Positions 27,897-36,570 are shown, counted from the first letter of the stretch. The stretch: DNA of 64,000 nt from Bosea sp. BIWAKO-01 (GCF_001748145.1 NZ_BCQA01000001.1:2568501-2632500); one strand, 5' to 3'. Program-made: numbers and translations. Notes: generated by a model from the letters alone, not told the origin.

Positions 27897-28256
27897 ATGT
27901 CGATCGAACGTATAGGCCTGACGGAACGGTGGTGCGACGCGGCCATTTTCAACGGCATTGTCTTCCTTGCGGGCCATGTCGCTGAGAAGACCGAAGGGGA
28001 GACGCTGACGCGGCAGACCGAGGAGGTGTTGGCCCTGCTCGAGGAAACGCTCGAAGCTGCCGGCAGCGCGAAGGACCGGATTCTGAGCGTTCAGATCTTC
28101 CTGACCGATATTGCGCGCATCGCCGAGATGAACGCCGTCTGGGACAAATGGGTCGCCCGCGGCAGCGCGCCGGCGCGCGCGACCGTGGAGGCGAAGCTCG
28201 CTTCGCCGGGATATGCGATCGAGATCACCGCTGTGGCCGCGAAGAAGGTCCTCTGA
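27897..28256 (+). CDS. RidA family protein (second of two)
   Basis: A 119-residue RidA-fold protein, divergent from its neighbour. Visible: VFLAGHVAEKTEGETLTRQTEEVLALLEETLEAAGS, then ILSVQIFLTDIARIAEMNAVWDKWV and APARATVEAKLASPGYAIEITAVAA, which preserves the PAR arginine and the IEI glutamate of the active site. ATG 27897 begins MSIERIGLT. It has its own upstream region, so it is probably transcribed separately from the first RidA gene. Confidence 0.92.
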   Translation: MSIERIGLTERWCDAAIFNGIVFLAGHVAEKTEGETLTRQTEEVLALLEETLEAAGSAKDRILSVQIFLTDIARIAEMNAVWDKWVARGSAPARATVEAKLASPGYAIEITAVAAKKVL

Positions 28257-28479
28257 ATTCGGGGGCCGCGCGGCGCATCGGCAATCTGACCTATCGTCAG
28301 CCTGTCATTAAGCATGGCGGTTGAATCTCGGCGGGGCGGCGGTGATTTCCACCGCGGTTTAGGGATTTGACCGCCATAGCAGGACGCGCAGAGGCCGTTC
28401 CTGTTCGCCTCGCACGGGACGCCGTGACGATCACCGTTCGATCGACTGGCGGCCCTGAACGGTGGACAAGGGCTTTGAC

Positions 28480-29370
28480 ATGTCTGTTCGCGCGATGATC
28501 CGAGCGATGCGACCGCATCATTGGCTCAAGAACGGGCTCGTTTTCGTCCCCATTCTGCTGAACCACGACGTGTTCGATCTCGCTGCGCTCGGCCACGGGG
28601 CGGTTGCCTTCGTCGCGTTCAGCCTGCTCGCCTCGGCGATCTATCTCCTCAACGATATTGTCGATGTCGAGGCCGATCGGCGGCACCCAACCAAGTGCAA
28701 GCGCCCTCTGGCTGCCGGCGAGATCACCGCGAAGCAGGCTTATGCTGCGGTGCCGCTGCTGATGATCGCGGCCTTCGCCTCGTCGGTGTTCGTGCCTGAG
28801 CCGGGTACGTTCCTGCTGGCGCTGACCGCCTATCTGGTCCTGGCGTTGCTCTATCTGTTCGTTCTCAAGCGCAAACTGCTGGTCGACGTGCTCGGGCTCG
28901 CAGCCCTGCATACGCTGCGCATCCTGGCCGGCAACGCTGCGGCGGCGATTCCGGTCTCGTCCTGGCTGCTCGCCTTCTCGATGTTCCTGTTCTTCAGCCT
29001 TGCGCTGGTCAAGCGCTATGCGGAGCTGCGAATCACGCAGGACCAGTCCGGGCTGAAGAAGGCCGGCCGCGGCTATCAGGCCGAGGATCTTGAGGCCCTG
29101 TCGCAGCTCGGCATGGCCTCGGGCTGCACCTGCGCGCTGATCATGGCGCTCTATGTCGACAGCGCCGCCGTGAAGCAGCTCTATCGTCACCCCGAGATCA
29201 TCTGGCTGGTCTGCCCGGTCATCCTCTATCAGATGGCGCGGATCTGGTTTCTCGCCCGTCGTGGCCAGATGCCGGATGACCCGCTGGTCTTCATGATCCG
29301 CGACTGGCGAAGCCAGGTAACGGGTGGGTTGGTGCTGCTGATCATGGTCGCCGCGACGGTCCTGCCGTGA
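28480..29370 (+). CDS. UbiA-family polyprenyl-phosphate phosphoribosyltransferase-like protein
   Basis: A 296-residue multi-spanning UbiA-superfamily transferase. It starts MIRAMRPHHWLKNGLVFVPIL, has the metal-binding NDIVDVEADRRHPTKCKRPLAAG (N-D-x2-D-x3-D), and a VKRYAEL segment, all as in mycobacterial decaprenyl-phosphate 5-phosphoribosyltransferase (Rv3806c) rather than in ubiquinone or heme UbiA enzymes. It would join PRPP and a polyprenyl phosphate at the membrane. The stop overlaps the ATG of a DprE1-like oxidase (ATGA), the next step of the same pathway, which strongly supports the call. ATG 28480 has AAGGGC upstream; GTG 28462 is an alternative. Confidence 0.88.
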   Translation: MSVRAMIRAMRPHHWLKNGLVFVPILLNHDVFDLAALGHGAVAFVAFSLLASAIYLLNDIVDVEADRRHPTKCKRPLAAGEITAKQAYAAVPLLMIAAFASSVFVPEPGTFLLALTAYLVLALLYLFVLKRKLLVDVLGLAALHTLRILAGNAAAAIPVSSWLLAFSMFLFFSLALVKRYAELRITQDQSGLKKAGRGYQAEDLEALSQLGMASGCTCALIMALYVDSAAVKQLYRHPEIIWLVCPVILYQMARIWFLARRGQMPDDPLVFMIRDWRSQVTGGLVLLIMVAATVLP

Positions 29371-30680
29371 ACGGACGAGCGCCCGAATACCGGTCCTGGG
29401 GCGGCCTTGTCGCCCGGAATACGCAGATCATTATGCCGGACGCCTGGAGCGCCGAGCCTGGGCGCTATCCCTCGACCGTGCTCGCCTACGGCAATGGCCG
29501 TTCCTACGGCGATTCCTGCCTCAACGATGGCGGCGGGCTGATCGCGGCGCGCCGCCTCGATCAGATTCTCGCCTTCGATCGCGAAAGCGGACTGATCACC
29601 TGCGAAGCCGGAGTGTTGCTGGACACCATCCTGGAGCATGTGGTTCCGCTGGGCTGGTTTCTGCCGGTCACACCGGGCACCGCCTTCGTCACGGTTGGCG
29701 GGGCGCTCGCCAACGACGTGCACGGCAAGAACCACCATCGCGCCGGCACGTTCGGGCGGCATGTGCGTGCCTTCGAGCTGGCGCGTTCGGATGGGGCCCG
29801 GCTCACCTGCGCGCCCGACATGAACAGGAAGCTCTTCGCCGCCACGATCGGCGGCTATGGGCTGACCGGGTTGATCACCCAGGTGACATTGCAGCTGATG
29901 CCGATCCAATCCGCCGAGATGCGTCAGGAGGCAATCCATTTCCCTAGCCTCGAGCGCTTCTTCGAGGTCGCGGCGGAATCCGATGCAACGCATGATTACA
30001 CCGTGGCCTGGATCGACTCGCTTGCTGGCGGGACCAGCTTCGGACGCGGCGTTTTTTTCCGCGCCAATCATGCACCGGCGTCGGAACTGCCGCAGCTGCG
30101 CGCGGCACGCCCGCTGCCGTTCCCGATCAATCCTCCCTTTCCGCTGATCAACCGCCTGACGCTGCGCGCCTTCAACACGCTCTACCGGGCCGCACAGCCG
30201 CGTTCCCCGGAGCCGAGGCGCATTCCCTATCGGCCGTTCTTCTACCCGCTCGACCGGGTGAGCAACTGGAACCGCGCCTATGGCCCGCGGGGCCTGCGCC
30301 AGTTTCAATGCGCGGTGCCGATGGCGCAGGCGCATAGGGCGGTCGAGGAAATGCTGAGGCGGACGCTCGCGGCTGGCGAGGCATCTTTTCTGACGGTGCT
30401 GAAGCTGTTTGGGGACGTGCCGTCGCCAGGCATGATGTCGTTTCCGGTTGCCGGCGCGACGCTGACGCTCGATTTCCCGCATCGCGGCGAGCGGACACTC
30501 ACGCTGCTGGACGAACTCGATCGCGTGGCCATCGCGGCGGGCGGCCGGGTGAACCCTTACAAGGATGCCCGCATGTCGCCTGCAACCTTCGAGGCGTCCT
30601 TCCCGCAGTGGCGGGACTTTGCCCGGCATGTCGATCCAGGCTTCTCATCCGGCTTTTGGCGCCGCGTGACCGGGGGCTGA
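29367..30680 (+). CDS. DprE1-like decaprenylphosphoryl-ribose 2'-oxidase (FAD)
   Basis: A 437-residue VAO-type FAD oxidoreductase. The FAD-binding half has YGNGRSYGDSCLN and TVGGALANDVHGKNHHRAGTFG, nearly the same as in mycobacterial DprE1; the substrate half ends with LTVLKLFGDV, then LTLDFPH and NPYKDARM, keeping the catalytic-site lysine. The position of the cysteine targeted by benzothiazinones in mycobacteria appears to be Thr here. It should oxidise polyprenyl-phospho-ribose to the 2-keto form for epimerisation to arabinose. The reductase partner (DprE2) is not recognisable next door. Related gene pairs act in Nod-factor arabinosylation in Azorhizobium (noe genes). Confidence 0.88.
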   Translation: MNGRAPEYRSWGGLVARNTQIIMPDAWSAEPGRYPSTVLAYGNGRSYGDSCLNDGGGLIAARRLDQILAFDRESGLITCEAGVLLDTILEHVVPLGWFLPVTPGTAFVTVGGALANDVHGKNHHRAGTFGRHVRAFELARSDGARLTCAPDMNRKLFAATIGGYGLTGLITQVTLQLMPIQSAEMRQEAIHFPSLERFFEVAAESDATHDYTVAWIDSLAGGTSFGRGVFFRANHAPASELPQLRAARPLPFPINPPFPLINRLTLRAFNTLYRAAQPRSPEPRRIPYRPFFYPLDRVSNWNRAYGPRGLRQFQCAVPMAQAHRAVEEMLRRTLAAGEASFLTVLKLFGDVPSPGMMSFPVAGATLTLDFPHRGERTLTLLDELDRVAIAAGGRVNPYKDARMSPATFEASFPQWRDFARHVDPGFSSGFWRRVTGG

Positions 30681-30687
30681 ACGTCGG

Positions 30688-31068
30688 TCAGGCGGTTGCC
30701 CGGGTGACAGCTTCAAGCCGATAGCCTTCCGGATCGATCACGAAGGCGGCGTAGTAGTCAGGCGCATAGCGCGGTCGCAACCCGGGGGCGCCATTGTCCC
30801 GTCCGCCTGCGGCAAGCGCGGCCCGACGGAACTCGTCGGCAGCCTGACGCGACGCTGCCGCGAAGGCGAGGTGGAAACCCGGCCCGGGCGGAGTGACCGG
30901 GCCAGCCTGCAGCTTCAGCGCCAGGAGGTCGCCGCCGTTCGGCGGCCCGTAGCCTGCTCCATCGGAAACCGTCCAGACCCGCACGAGACCGAGCGGCGCC
31001 AGAGCAGCATCATAGAAGGCGATCGCGCGGGGGAGATCAGACACACCGAAGGAGAGATGGCTCAACAT
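30688..31068 (-). CDS. VOC/glyoxalase-fold family protein
   Basis: A 126-residue single-domain vicinal-oxygen-chelate protein. It begins MLSHLSFGVSDLPRAIAFYDAALAPLG, has GPGFHLAFAA and ends YYAAFVIDPEGYRLEAV, giving H-H-E type metal-ligand positions. Enzymes of the fold include glyoxalases, dioxygenases and resistance proteins; the activity here cannot be assigned. It is convergent with the DprE1-like gene (7 bases apart) and is probably a stand-alone unit. Confidence 0.88.
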   Translation of the reverse strand: MLSHLSFGVSDLPRAIAFYDAALAPLGLVRVWTVSDGAGYGPPNGGDLLALKLQAGPVTPPGPGFHLAFAAASRQAADEFRRAALAAGGRDNGAPGLRPRYAPDYYAAFVIDPEGYRLEAVTRATA

Positions 31069-31146
31069 GGCTCACCGGACTGAGGTTGCGGGAGAGAAAT
31101 GTCTGCACGTGCGGCCACGGATTTCTGTCAGCAGGTGCTGCGACAT

Positions 31147-31172
31147 AAAAAGGGCCGGCGCATGCCGGCCCT
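31147..31172 (-). terminator. Rho-independent terminator of the aminotransferase operon
   Basis: On the minus strand AGGGCCGGC, ATGC, GCCGGCCCT forms a nine-base stem (plus-strand arms 31151-31159 and 31164-31172) followed by TTTT (plus-strand AAAA 31147-31150). It is 23 bases after the aminotransferase stop. Confidence 0.92.
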
Positions 31173-31194
31173 GGGAGCTGCCTGGGCAGGGAGC

Positions 31195-32634
31195 TCAGTT
31201 CTTCGCGGTCGCAACCTTGCGCAGATAATCGGTGACGATCCGCGTGATGCCGCGCGAGAGCAGGTCGTCGAGGGCCTCGATGAGCTGGTCGCATTGTTCG
31301 CGCGTCACGATCAGCGGCGGTTCGAGGCGGATGACGTTGCGGTTGTATTCGGTGAAGGCGACGAGCACGTCGTAATCCTTCAGCAGCAGCGCGCCGACGA
31401 AGCCGCAGAGCGAACCCTTCAGCTTGTCGTCGAGCAGAGCGACCATGTGCTTGACGCCGAAGGGCATGGCCTCGCTGATATCCTGGAACTCGACGCCGAT
31501 CATCAGGCCGCGGCCGCGAATCTCCTTGAGCAGTGTCGGGTGCTTGGCGCGAAGGGTGTTCAGCCGCTCGATCAGGTAGTCGCCCTGGCGCTTGGCGTTG
31601 CCCATGAGATCTTCCTCATAGAGCACGTTGAGGGCCTCGATCGCGCTGACGCAGGCCTCGCCCATGCCGCCGAAGGTGGCCTGGGCATGGATCAGTGCGG
31701 TTTTCGGCTTGCCATAGGCCTTCATGTAGAGTTCGCGCCGGGCGATCATCGCGCCCATCGCAGCCTTGGAGCCGCCGAGAGCCTTGGCGAGTGCGGTGAC
31801 GTCAGGTACGACGCCGTCGCGCTCGAAGGCGAAGAACTGGCCGGTGCGGCCGAGCCCGCACTGCACCTCGTCGGCGATCCAGAGCACGCCGTGCTTGTCG
31901 CAGAGCGCGCGCAGGTCACGCCAGAAGCCTTCGGGGGCCTCGACGATGCCGCCGCCGCCCTGGATCGTCTCCATCACGACGATGCCGATTGCCGGGTCGG
32001 ATTCGAGCGCCAGGCGCACGGCCTCGATATTGCCGAACGGCACCTTGACCCGGTTCTCGACGAGCTGGAACTGGGACTGGTAGAGCGTCGAATCCGTGAC
32101 CGAGAGCACGCCCTTTGTCTTGCCGTGGAACGAATTCGCGGCATGCAGGATCTTCGACTTGCCGGGGCCCTGAACCTGCTCGGCGACCTTCAGCGCAGCT
32201 TCCATGGCCTCCGAGCCGGTCGAGCCGAGGAAGACCATGTCGAGATCGCCGGGCGAGATCGTGGCGAGATTCCTGGCCAGGGCGGCCGCATATTGCGACA
32301 TGAACGCCATGCAGATCTCGTGGCGGTTCTCGTCCTGGAACTTCTGCCGGGCGGCGATGATGCGTGGGTGGTTATGGCCGAAGGCGACCGAGCAGAATCC
32401 GCCGAAGAAATCGAGGATCTTGCGTCCGTCCCGGGTGATGTAATGCATACCCTCGGCACGATCGACGATGATCTTGTCGAAGCCGAGCAGCTTGAGGAAA
32501 TGCAGCTGTCCGGGATTGATGTGGTTGGCAAAGAGCTCCTTCACCTGTGCGGCGTCGAGCTGTTTGGCCTCCTCGACGCTGATCAGCTTCGGACGGGCTG
32601 GGGAATCGTCGTTCCTGAAAGCGGGCATGCTCAT
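31195..32634 (-). CDS. Class III PLP aminotransferase
   Basis: A 479-residue ornithine/acetylornithine-type class III aminotransferase. Visible: GRKILDFFGGFCSVAFGHNHPRI, FLGSTGSEAMEAALKVA, WIADEVQCGLGRTGQFFAFE (the D-E-V pyridine-nitrogen motif), TALAKALGGSKAAMGAM with the PLP lysine, and QATFGGMGEACVSA. The substrate is not evident; it could act on a sugar, polyamine or hopanoid side chain. The ATG overlaps the stop of the epimerase gene (ATGA), so the two function together. The position opposite a polyprenyl-phospho-pentose pair hints at an amino-sugar or lipid modification (inference). Confidence 0.9.
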   Translation of the reverse strand: MSMPAFRNDDSPARPKLISVEEAKQLDAAQVKELFANHINPGQLHFLKLLGFDKIIVDRAEGMHYITRDGRKILDFFGGFCSVAFGHNHPRIIAARQKFQDENRHEICMAFMSQYAAALARNLATISPGDLDMVFLGSTGSEAMEAALKVAEQVQGPGKSKILHAANSFHGKTKGVLSVTDSTLYQSQFQLVENRVKVPFGNIEAVRLALESDPAIGIVVMETIQGGGGIVEAPEGFWRDLRALCDKHGVLWIADEVQCGLGRTGQFFAFERDGVVPDVTALAKALGGSKAAMGAMIARRELYMKAYGKPKTALIHAQATFGGMGEACVSAIEALNVLYEEDLMGNAKRQGDYLIERLNTLRAKHPTLLKEIRGRGLMIGVEFQDISEAMPFGVKHMVALLDDKLKGSLCGFVGALLLKDYDVLVAFTEYNRNVIRLEPPLIVTREQCDQLIEALDDLLSRGITRIVTDYLRKVATAKN

Positions 32635-33623
32635 GCGGCCTTGCTCCTCTGCTCGCTCTTGCTCTTGCGATACTCGGTATAGGCGGCGAGCAGCATGTCC
32701 TCGTCGCGATACTTCGGGGTCCAGCCGAGCTCGCGCTTGGCCTTGCTGGTGTCGAGAATGCAGATCTCGTCGGCGATCATGTACTGCTCCGGGTCCATGA
32801 TCGGCAGGTTGATCGCGTCAAGCGTGTTCAAGGCGAACTTGACCAATGGTGCAGGCGTCGGCAGCAGGATCGATTTCGAACCGGCATGCCTGATCAGGTC
32901 GCCCAGCAGCTTCTTCACCGGCGGCGGATCGTCCGAGCCAAGATTATAGGCGCTGTTGGGGAAGTCGGCCTTCCAGGCTGCGGTGCAGGCGCTGGCGCAA
33001 TCGAACACCGAGATGAACTGGTAGGGGTTGCCGCCGCCGCCGATCATCGGCACCGGCAGGTTCATGTCGATCAGGCGAAAAAGCTTGACGAGGATGCCGA
33101 GGCGGCCCGGGCCGATGATCAGGCGCGGCCGGAAAATCGGGATGCGAAAACCCTTGTCGCGATAGGTCTGCGCCAGGGTCTCGGTGGCGAGCTTGCTCTC
33201 GCCATATTCGCCGAGGGGCTTTGCTGGATGGGTCTCGTCCTGCGGCACGGTGATGGAGTGGCCGTAGATCATGTCCGTGGTGAAGTGGACGAGCTTGTTG
33301 GCGCCGCGCTTCTCCATCCAGTTCAGGATGTTGGCGGTGCCGTGATAGTTCACCGGCCAGAAAAAATCGTGGCGTTCCCGACGGGTCACGATCGGCGAGA
33401 GCATCTTGGCCGAGAGATTGTAGACGAGATCGTCCTGGCCGAGCGGGATGCTCTCCACGCTCTCGGCTCTGGTTACGTCGATCGTCTGGAAGGGGACTGC
33501 CGCGTAATGGGCGTGACCGCTCTTCTGGATATCCGCGACCAGCACCTCCTCGCCCATGGCGGCGAGATCCGCCGCGAGATGCGAGCCGACGAAGCCGTCT
33601 CCGCCGATAATGATGTGTTTCAT
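32631..33623 (-). CDS. NAD-dependent epimerase/dehydratase (extended SDR)
   Basis: A 330-residue extended short-chain dehydrogenase. N-terminal Rossmann motif GGDGFVGSHLAADLAAMGEE (GxxGxxG) near residue 7, V-Y-N-L-S-A-K, catalytic Y-x3-K in GEYGESKLATETL, and ISVFDCASAC in the C-terminal half. Family members epimerise, dehydrate or reduce nucleotide sugars. It is coupled to the class III aminotransferase (overlapping stop/start), an arrangement typical of amino-sugar synthesis, though the substrate is unknown. ATG 33623 gives the normal start MKHIIIGGDG; an upstream in-frame start at 33695 adds 24 atypical residues. Confidence 0.9.
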   Translation of the reverse strand: MKHIIIGGDGFVGSHLAADLAAMGEEVLVADIQKSGHAHYAAVPFQTIDVTRAESVESIPLGQDDLVYNLSAKMLSPIVTRRERHDFFWPVNYHGTANILNWMEKRGANKLVHFTTDMIYGHSITVPQDETHPAKPLGEYGESKLATETLAQTYRDKGFRIPIFRPRLIIGPGRLGILVKLFRLIDMNLPVPMIGGGGNPYQFISVFDCASACTAAWKADFPNSAYNLGSDDPPPVKKLLGDLIRHAGSKSILLPTPAPLVKFALNTLDAINLPIMDPEQYMIADEICILDTSKAKRELGWTPKYRDEDMLLAAYTEYRKSKSEQRSKAA

Positions 33624-33657
33624 GCTGAGTTTGCCGCTGGTTCGATGATGAGATGCG

Positions 33658-33792
33658 TCAGCGCGACGTGTCGGGACGGCGAGGGCGCCGGTCACGGACC
33701 GGCACGGGCACCGGACGCAAGGCGGGTCTGTTCTCGGGCGTTTCGAACAGGATGCCGAGGCGGAGAATGAAACGTGCGATCAGGTCCATCAT
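33658..33792 (-). CDS. Possible 44-residue protein in the SMR-epimerase operon
   Basis: A 44-residue frame beginning MMDLIARFILRLGILFETPEN, a short amphipathic or hydrophobic helix, followed by a Pro/Arg-rich tail ending RRPRRPDTSR. Its ATG lies three bases after the stop of the SMR-type transporter gene, and it fills most of the 172-base gap before the epimerase start. It could be a small membrane-associated operon member. No family is recognised; the call rests on position and composition only. Confidence 0.4.
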   Translation of the reverse strand: MMDLIARFILRLGILFETPENRPALRPVPVPVRDRRPRRPDTSR

Positions 33793-33795
33793 GAC

Positions 33796-34164
33796 TCAGC
33801 TCTGTGCGATGAAGATGGTGCCAAGGACGATGAAGCCAATGCCAACGATGCGGGCAGGGCTCAGGTCTTCCTGGAAGACGAAGTAGGCGTAGACCGCAAC
33901 CACGACGTAAGCGAGGCTCAGGAACGGGTAGGCGTAACTGATCTGTACCTTGGACAATACGATCAGATGCGAGGCCATGCTGACCACGAAGGTGCAGAGG
34001 CCAGCGAAGACGAAGGGGTTGAAGACGACCCGAAATACGGTCCAGATCAGTCCGTCGTGCGCGATGTCGAGATTCCCGATGCCGGTCATGCCCCGTTTCA
34101 GCATCAGTTGCGCGGCTGCATTGGTCAGCACGGTAAACAGAATCAGGGGTATGTAGGAATTCAT
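33796..34164 (-). CDS. SMR/EamA-type small transporter (ArnE-like)
   Basis: A 122-residue protein with four predicted membrane helices covering nearly its whole length: about residues 3-22, 44-63, 70-90 and 103-120. The segment KVQISYAYPFLSLAYVVVAVYAYFVFQEDLSPARIVGIGFIVLGTIFI is the SMR/DMT hallmark with the central glycine-containing helix. It is closer in feel to ArnE/ArnF-type flippase subunits than to EmrE, lacking a clear membrane glutamate in helix 1. It could flip polyprenyl-phospho-sugar made by the neighbouring genes (inference). First gene of the minus-strand unit. Confidence 0.82.
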   Translation of the reverse strand: MNSYIPLILFTVLTNAAAQLMLKRGMTGIGNLDIAHDGLIWTVFRVVFNPFVFAGLCTFVVSMASHLIVLSKVQISYAYPFLSLAYVVVAVYAYFVFQEDLSPARIVGIGFIVLGTIFIAQS

Positions 34165-34381
34165 CGGGGCAGCATTTGTCCGCGTTCTTGGCGGGCCCTG
34201 AATGCGGCCAAAAATACTTCAAATGCCTTACGTCAGCGACCTTACCTAACCGTAACCTTAAGAAGATGCTGAGGCCTTGCGGACAATTCTCGCGGATCGG
34301 GCATGGCCTGTTCCCCGCCGGTTCTGGCGGGGATGGCGGCAGCCGGGGCATGCAAGATCGGCCGGTCCCCGAGACCTGCGC

Positions 34382-34999
34382 TCAGGCGACCTGCCCTTCG
34401 TCAAGGACACCATCCTTCTCGAGGGTGCGCTGCAACGCCGGCCGCGAGAACACGCGAGCGAGATAGGCCTCGAAGACAGGCAGGCGCGGCAGCGCGCCAA
34501 TGATGTTCATGCCGAAATGGATGCCGCTGCCGAGCTGGGTATCGGCGGCGGTGAAGCGGTCGCCGGCCGCGAAGTCATGATTGCCGAGCCGCTTCTCGAG
34601 ATAGGCGACGGTGTCCTTGTGCGAACCGAAGGAGAAATGCTGCGGGACGTAATCGATGCCGGTCGCCTTGGTTGCGATAATCGGGTCGAGCACGGCGTCG
34701 GTGTAGACGAGGGCCGTCAGATAGGCGGCTCGTGCGGGATCGTTCAGCGCAGGCGCGAGACCGGCCCGCGGGAAGGCGTCGGCGAGGTAGATGCAGATCG
34801 CGGCACGTTCGGTGACGATGATGCCGTCATGGATGACGGCGGGTACCTTCTTGTGCGGCTGGATGGCGCGGTAGTCTTCGGCGACACCACTCTTGCTGCG
34901 GATATCGATCGTTTCCATCCGGTAGGGCTGACCGAGTTCCTCCAGCAGCCAGAGAACGCCGAAGGAACGCGATTGCGGAGCGTGGTAGAAGGTCAGCAT
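34382..34999 (-). CDS. Glutathione S-transferase family protein
   Basis: A 205-residue GST. The N-terminal thioredoxin-like domain begins MLTFYHAPQSRSFGVLWLLEELG, includes HKKVPAVIHDG (cis-proline) and ITERAAICIYLAD-type glutathione contacts (TERAAICIYLADAF). The C-terminal helical domain has the FTAADTQLGSGIHF N-capping-box region. Start 34999 is preferred because GGAG lies six bases upstream; ATG 35011 would add four residues. Single-gene unit; substrate unknown. Confidence 0.92.
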   Translation of the reverse strand: MLTFYHAPQSRSFGVLWLLEELGQPYRMETIDIRSKSGVAEDYRAIQPHKKVPAVIHDGIIVTERAAICIYLADAFPRAGLAPALNDPARAAYLTALVYTDAVLDPIIATKATGIDYVPQHFSFGSHKDTVAYLEKRLGNHDFAAGDRFTAADTQLGSGIHFGMNIIGALPRLPVFEAYLARVFSRPALQRTLEKDGVLDEGQVA

Positions 35000-35111
35000 G
35001 GCTCTCTCCATCGTAAGGACGGCGCTCCCGAGCGAGGACGTCGTCAGAGTGACGGCCGGAGTTTTGATGGCGCTCTATGTCAGGAGATGTCAGGAGCGGT
35101 GCCGGACGTGG

Positions 35112-36401
35112 TCAGCTCTCTTCGCTGTGCCCGCGCCGGATGCGGCGGACCGCCGACCAGACACCGATGAGGGCGACGGGTACGAAGAGCGCCGTCGCCA
35201 CGCCGACGTCGATGGGCAGGAAACCGGCATCCTTCGCGCCCTTGGCGAGATAACCGAAGAGGCTGACGACGTAATAGCCGATCGCCGCGACCGAGAGGCC
35301 CTCGACCGTCTGCTGCAGCCGGAGCTGGAGGCGGGTGCGCTCGTTCATGGCCGCCAGCAGGTCGCGATTCTGCTGCTCGAGCGCGACATCGACGCGGGTG
35401 CGCAGCAGGTTGGCGGCGCGCGCCAGCTTGCGTGACAGGTCGGTCTGGCGCTCCTGCAGCATCTGGCAGGTGCGCATCGCCGGCGCCATCCGCCGGGACA
35501 GGAAGGCTGCGAGCGTCGGCCAGCCGGCATGCGGCGTTTCGCCGATCGCGATCAGGCGCTGCTGGACGATGTTGTCATAGGCGCGGCTCGCACCGAAGCG
35601 ATAGTTCGTGGACGCCGCCTCGGATTCGAGACGCGCGGCGAGCGCGGTCATCTCGTCGAGCAGCGCATTGTCGGAGACAAGGCCCTCCGTCGCCGTCATT
35701 GTCGAGGCAATGCGCACCAGAGTTTCCTCCGTGGCACGCACCGATGGGCCGATGCGCTGCGCCTCCGGCAGGCCGAGCAGAGCCAATGTTCGATAGGTTT
35801 CGATCTCCAGAAGCCTCTGGGTCAAGGCCCCCGAACGTGACGATGTCAGTTCGCGGTCAAGCAGGAGGATGCGGACGAAACCGCCAGGGTTGACCCGGAA
35901 ATCGGTTGCCGCAATGGCGCTTGCATTATCGACGAGCGACGCGGCGAGGCTTGCAGGATCGAAGATCGCATCCAGCTCCCCGGCCCCGATCGCGGGCAGG
36001 AGATGGAGGTCGATCGAGACGAGATGCGGGCCGGGCTGCGGCAACTCATGCATGGGATGCTGCAGATCGATCGCCGTCGGAACGAAGGCAGAGCGTTCGG
36101 GCGAGGGCAATTCCCAGCTATAGGTCGTGAACTCGCTATGCTGCTCCCAGCGCAGGCCAATCTCCGCGAGGCGGGCGCGGTGATGCTTGGCTCCTTCCGC
36201 CGGGGGCGTCACACCGCGCTCGGAACAAAATCGAGCCAAGGCGTCGCGGTCAGCTGCCGCCTGAGCCGCATTGGTCAGGAAGGCGAAATGCAGCAGGCGG
36301 CGCGGGGTCTCGATCGGCGCGAAGGGGCGGGCGTGGACCTCGGCGAGAATGACCTCGCGGTCGGGGTGCGGTACGAGGCCGCCCTTCTGGTGCTCGATCA
36401 T
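35112..36401 (-). CDS. DUF3422 family membrane protein
   Basis: A 429-residue DUF3422 protein. It begins MIEHQKGGLVPHPDREVILAEVHARPFAPI, the diagnostic N-terminal block, followed by EFTTYSWELPSPE. The long central part is helical, with RFGASRAYDNIVQQRL and a coiled-coil-like region at about 320-370 (MQERQTDLSRKLARAANLL). Two membrane helices lie near the C-terminus (AAIGYYVVSLFGYLAKG and GVATALFVPVALIGVWS). Function unknown. Start 36401 matches the family length; the frame is open further upstream without similarity. Confidence 0.9.
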   Translation of the reverse strand: MIEHQKGGLVPHPDREVILAEVHARPFAPIETPRRLLHFAFLTNAAQAAADRDALARFCSERGVTPPAEGAKHHRARLAEIGLRWEQHSEFTTYSWELPSPERSAFVPTAIDLQHPMHELPQPGPHLVSIDLHLLPAIGAGELDAIFDPASLAASLVDNASAIAATDFRVNPGGFVRILLLDRELTSSRSGALTQRLLEIETYRTLALLGLPEAQRIGPSVRATEETLVRIASTMTATEGLVSDNALLDEMTALAARLESEAASTNYRFGASRAYDNIVQQRLIAIGETPHAGWPTLAAFLSRRMAPAMRTCQMLQERQTDLSRKLARAANLLRTRVDVALEQQNRDLLAAMNERTRLQLRLQQTVEGLSVAAIGYYVVSLFGYLAKGAKDAGFLPIDVGVATALFVPVALIGVWSAVRRIRRGHSEES

Positions 36402-36570
36402 GTCGCCCCGACGCCCATCCGACCGCTCCCGATAGAGGCAAGACTGCCGCAAAGTCGCGTGACCGGCCAGATGGGCATGGTGCCGCAAGCAGGGAGGGGA
36501 GAATGCTGCCGACAGGATCCGGCAGCATGATGTGCCAGGTTCTGACTGGAGAACCCATCCGGAGCCAGCC

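Noticed and set aside
31099..32682. 527-codon plus-strand frame opposite the aminotransferase
   Set aside because: The minus-strand product has all class III aminotransferase motifs; the plus frame is a shadow.
31195..33623. Assigning the aminotransferase and epimerase as hopanoid genes hpnO and hpnA
   Set aside because: Family membership allows it, but no squalene-hopene cyclase or other hpn gene is nearby, so the specific names would be guesses.
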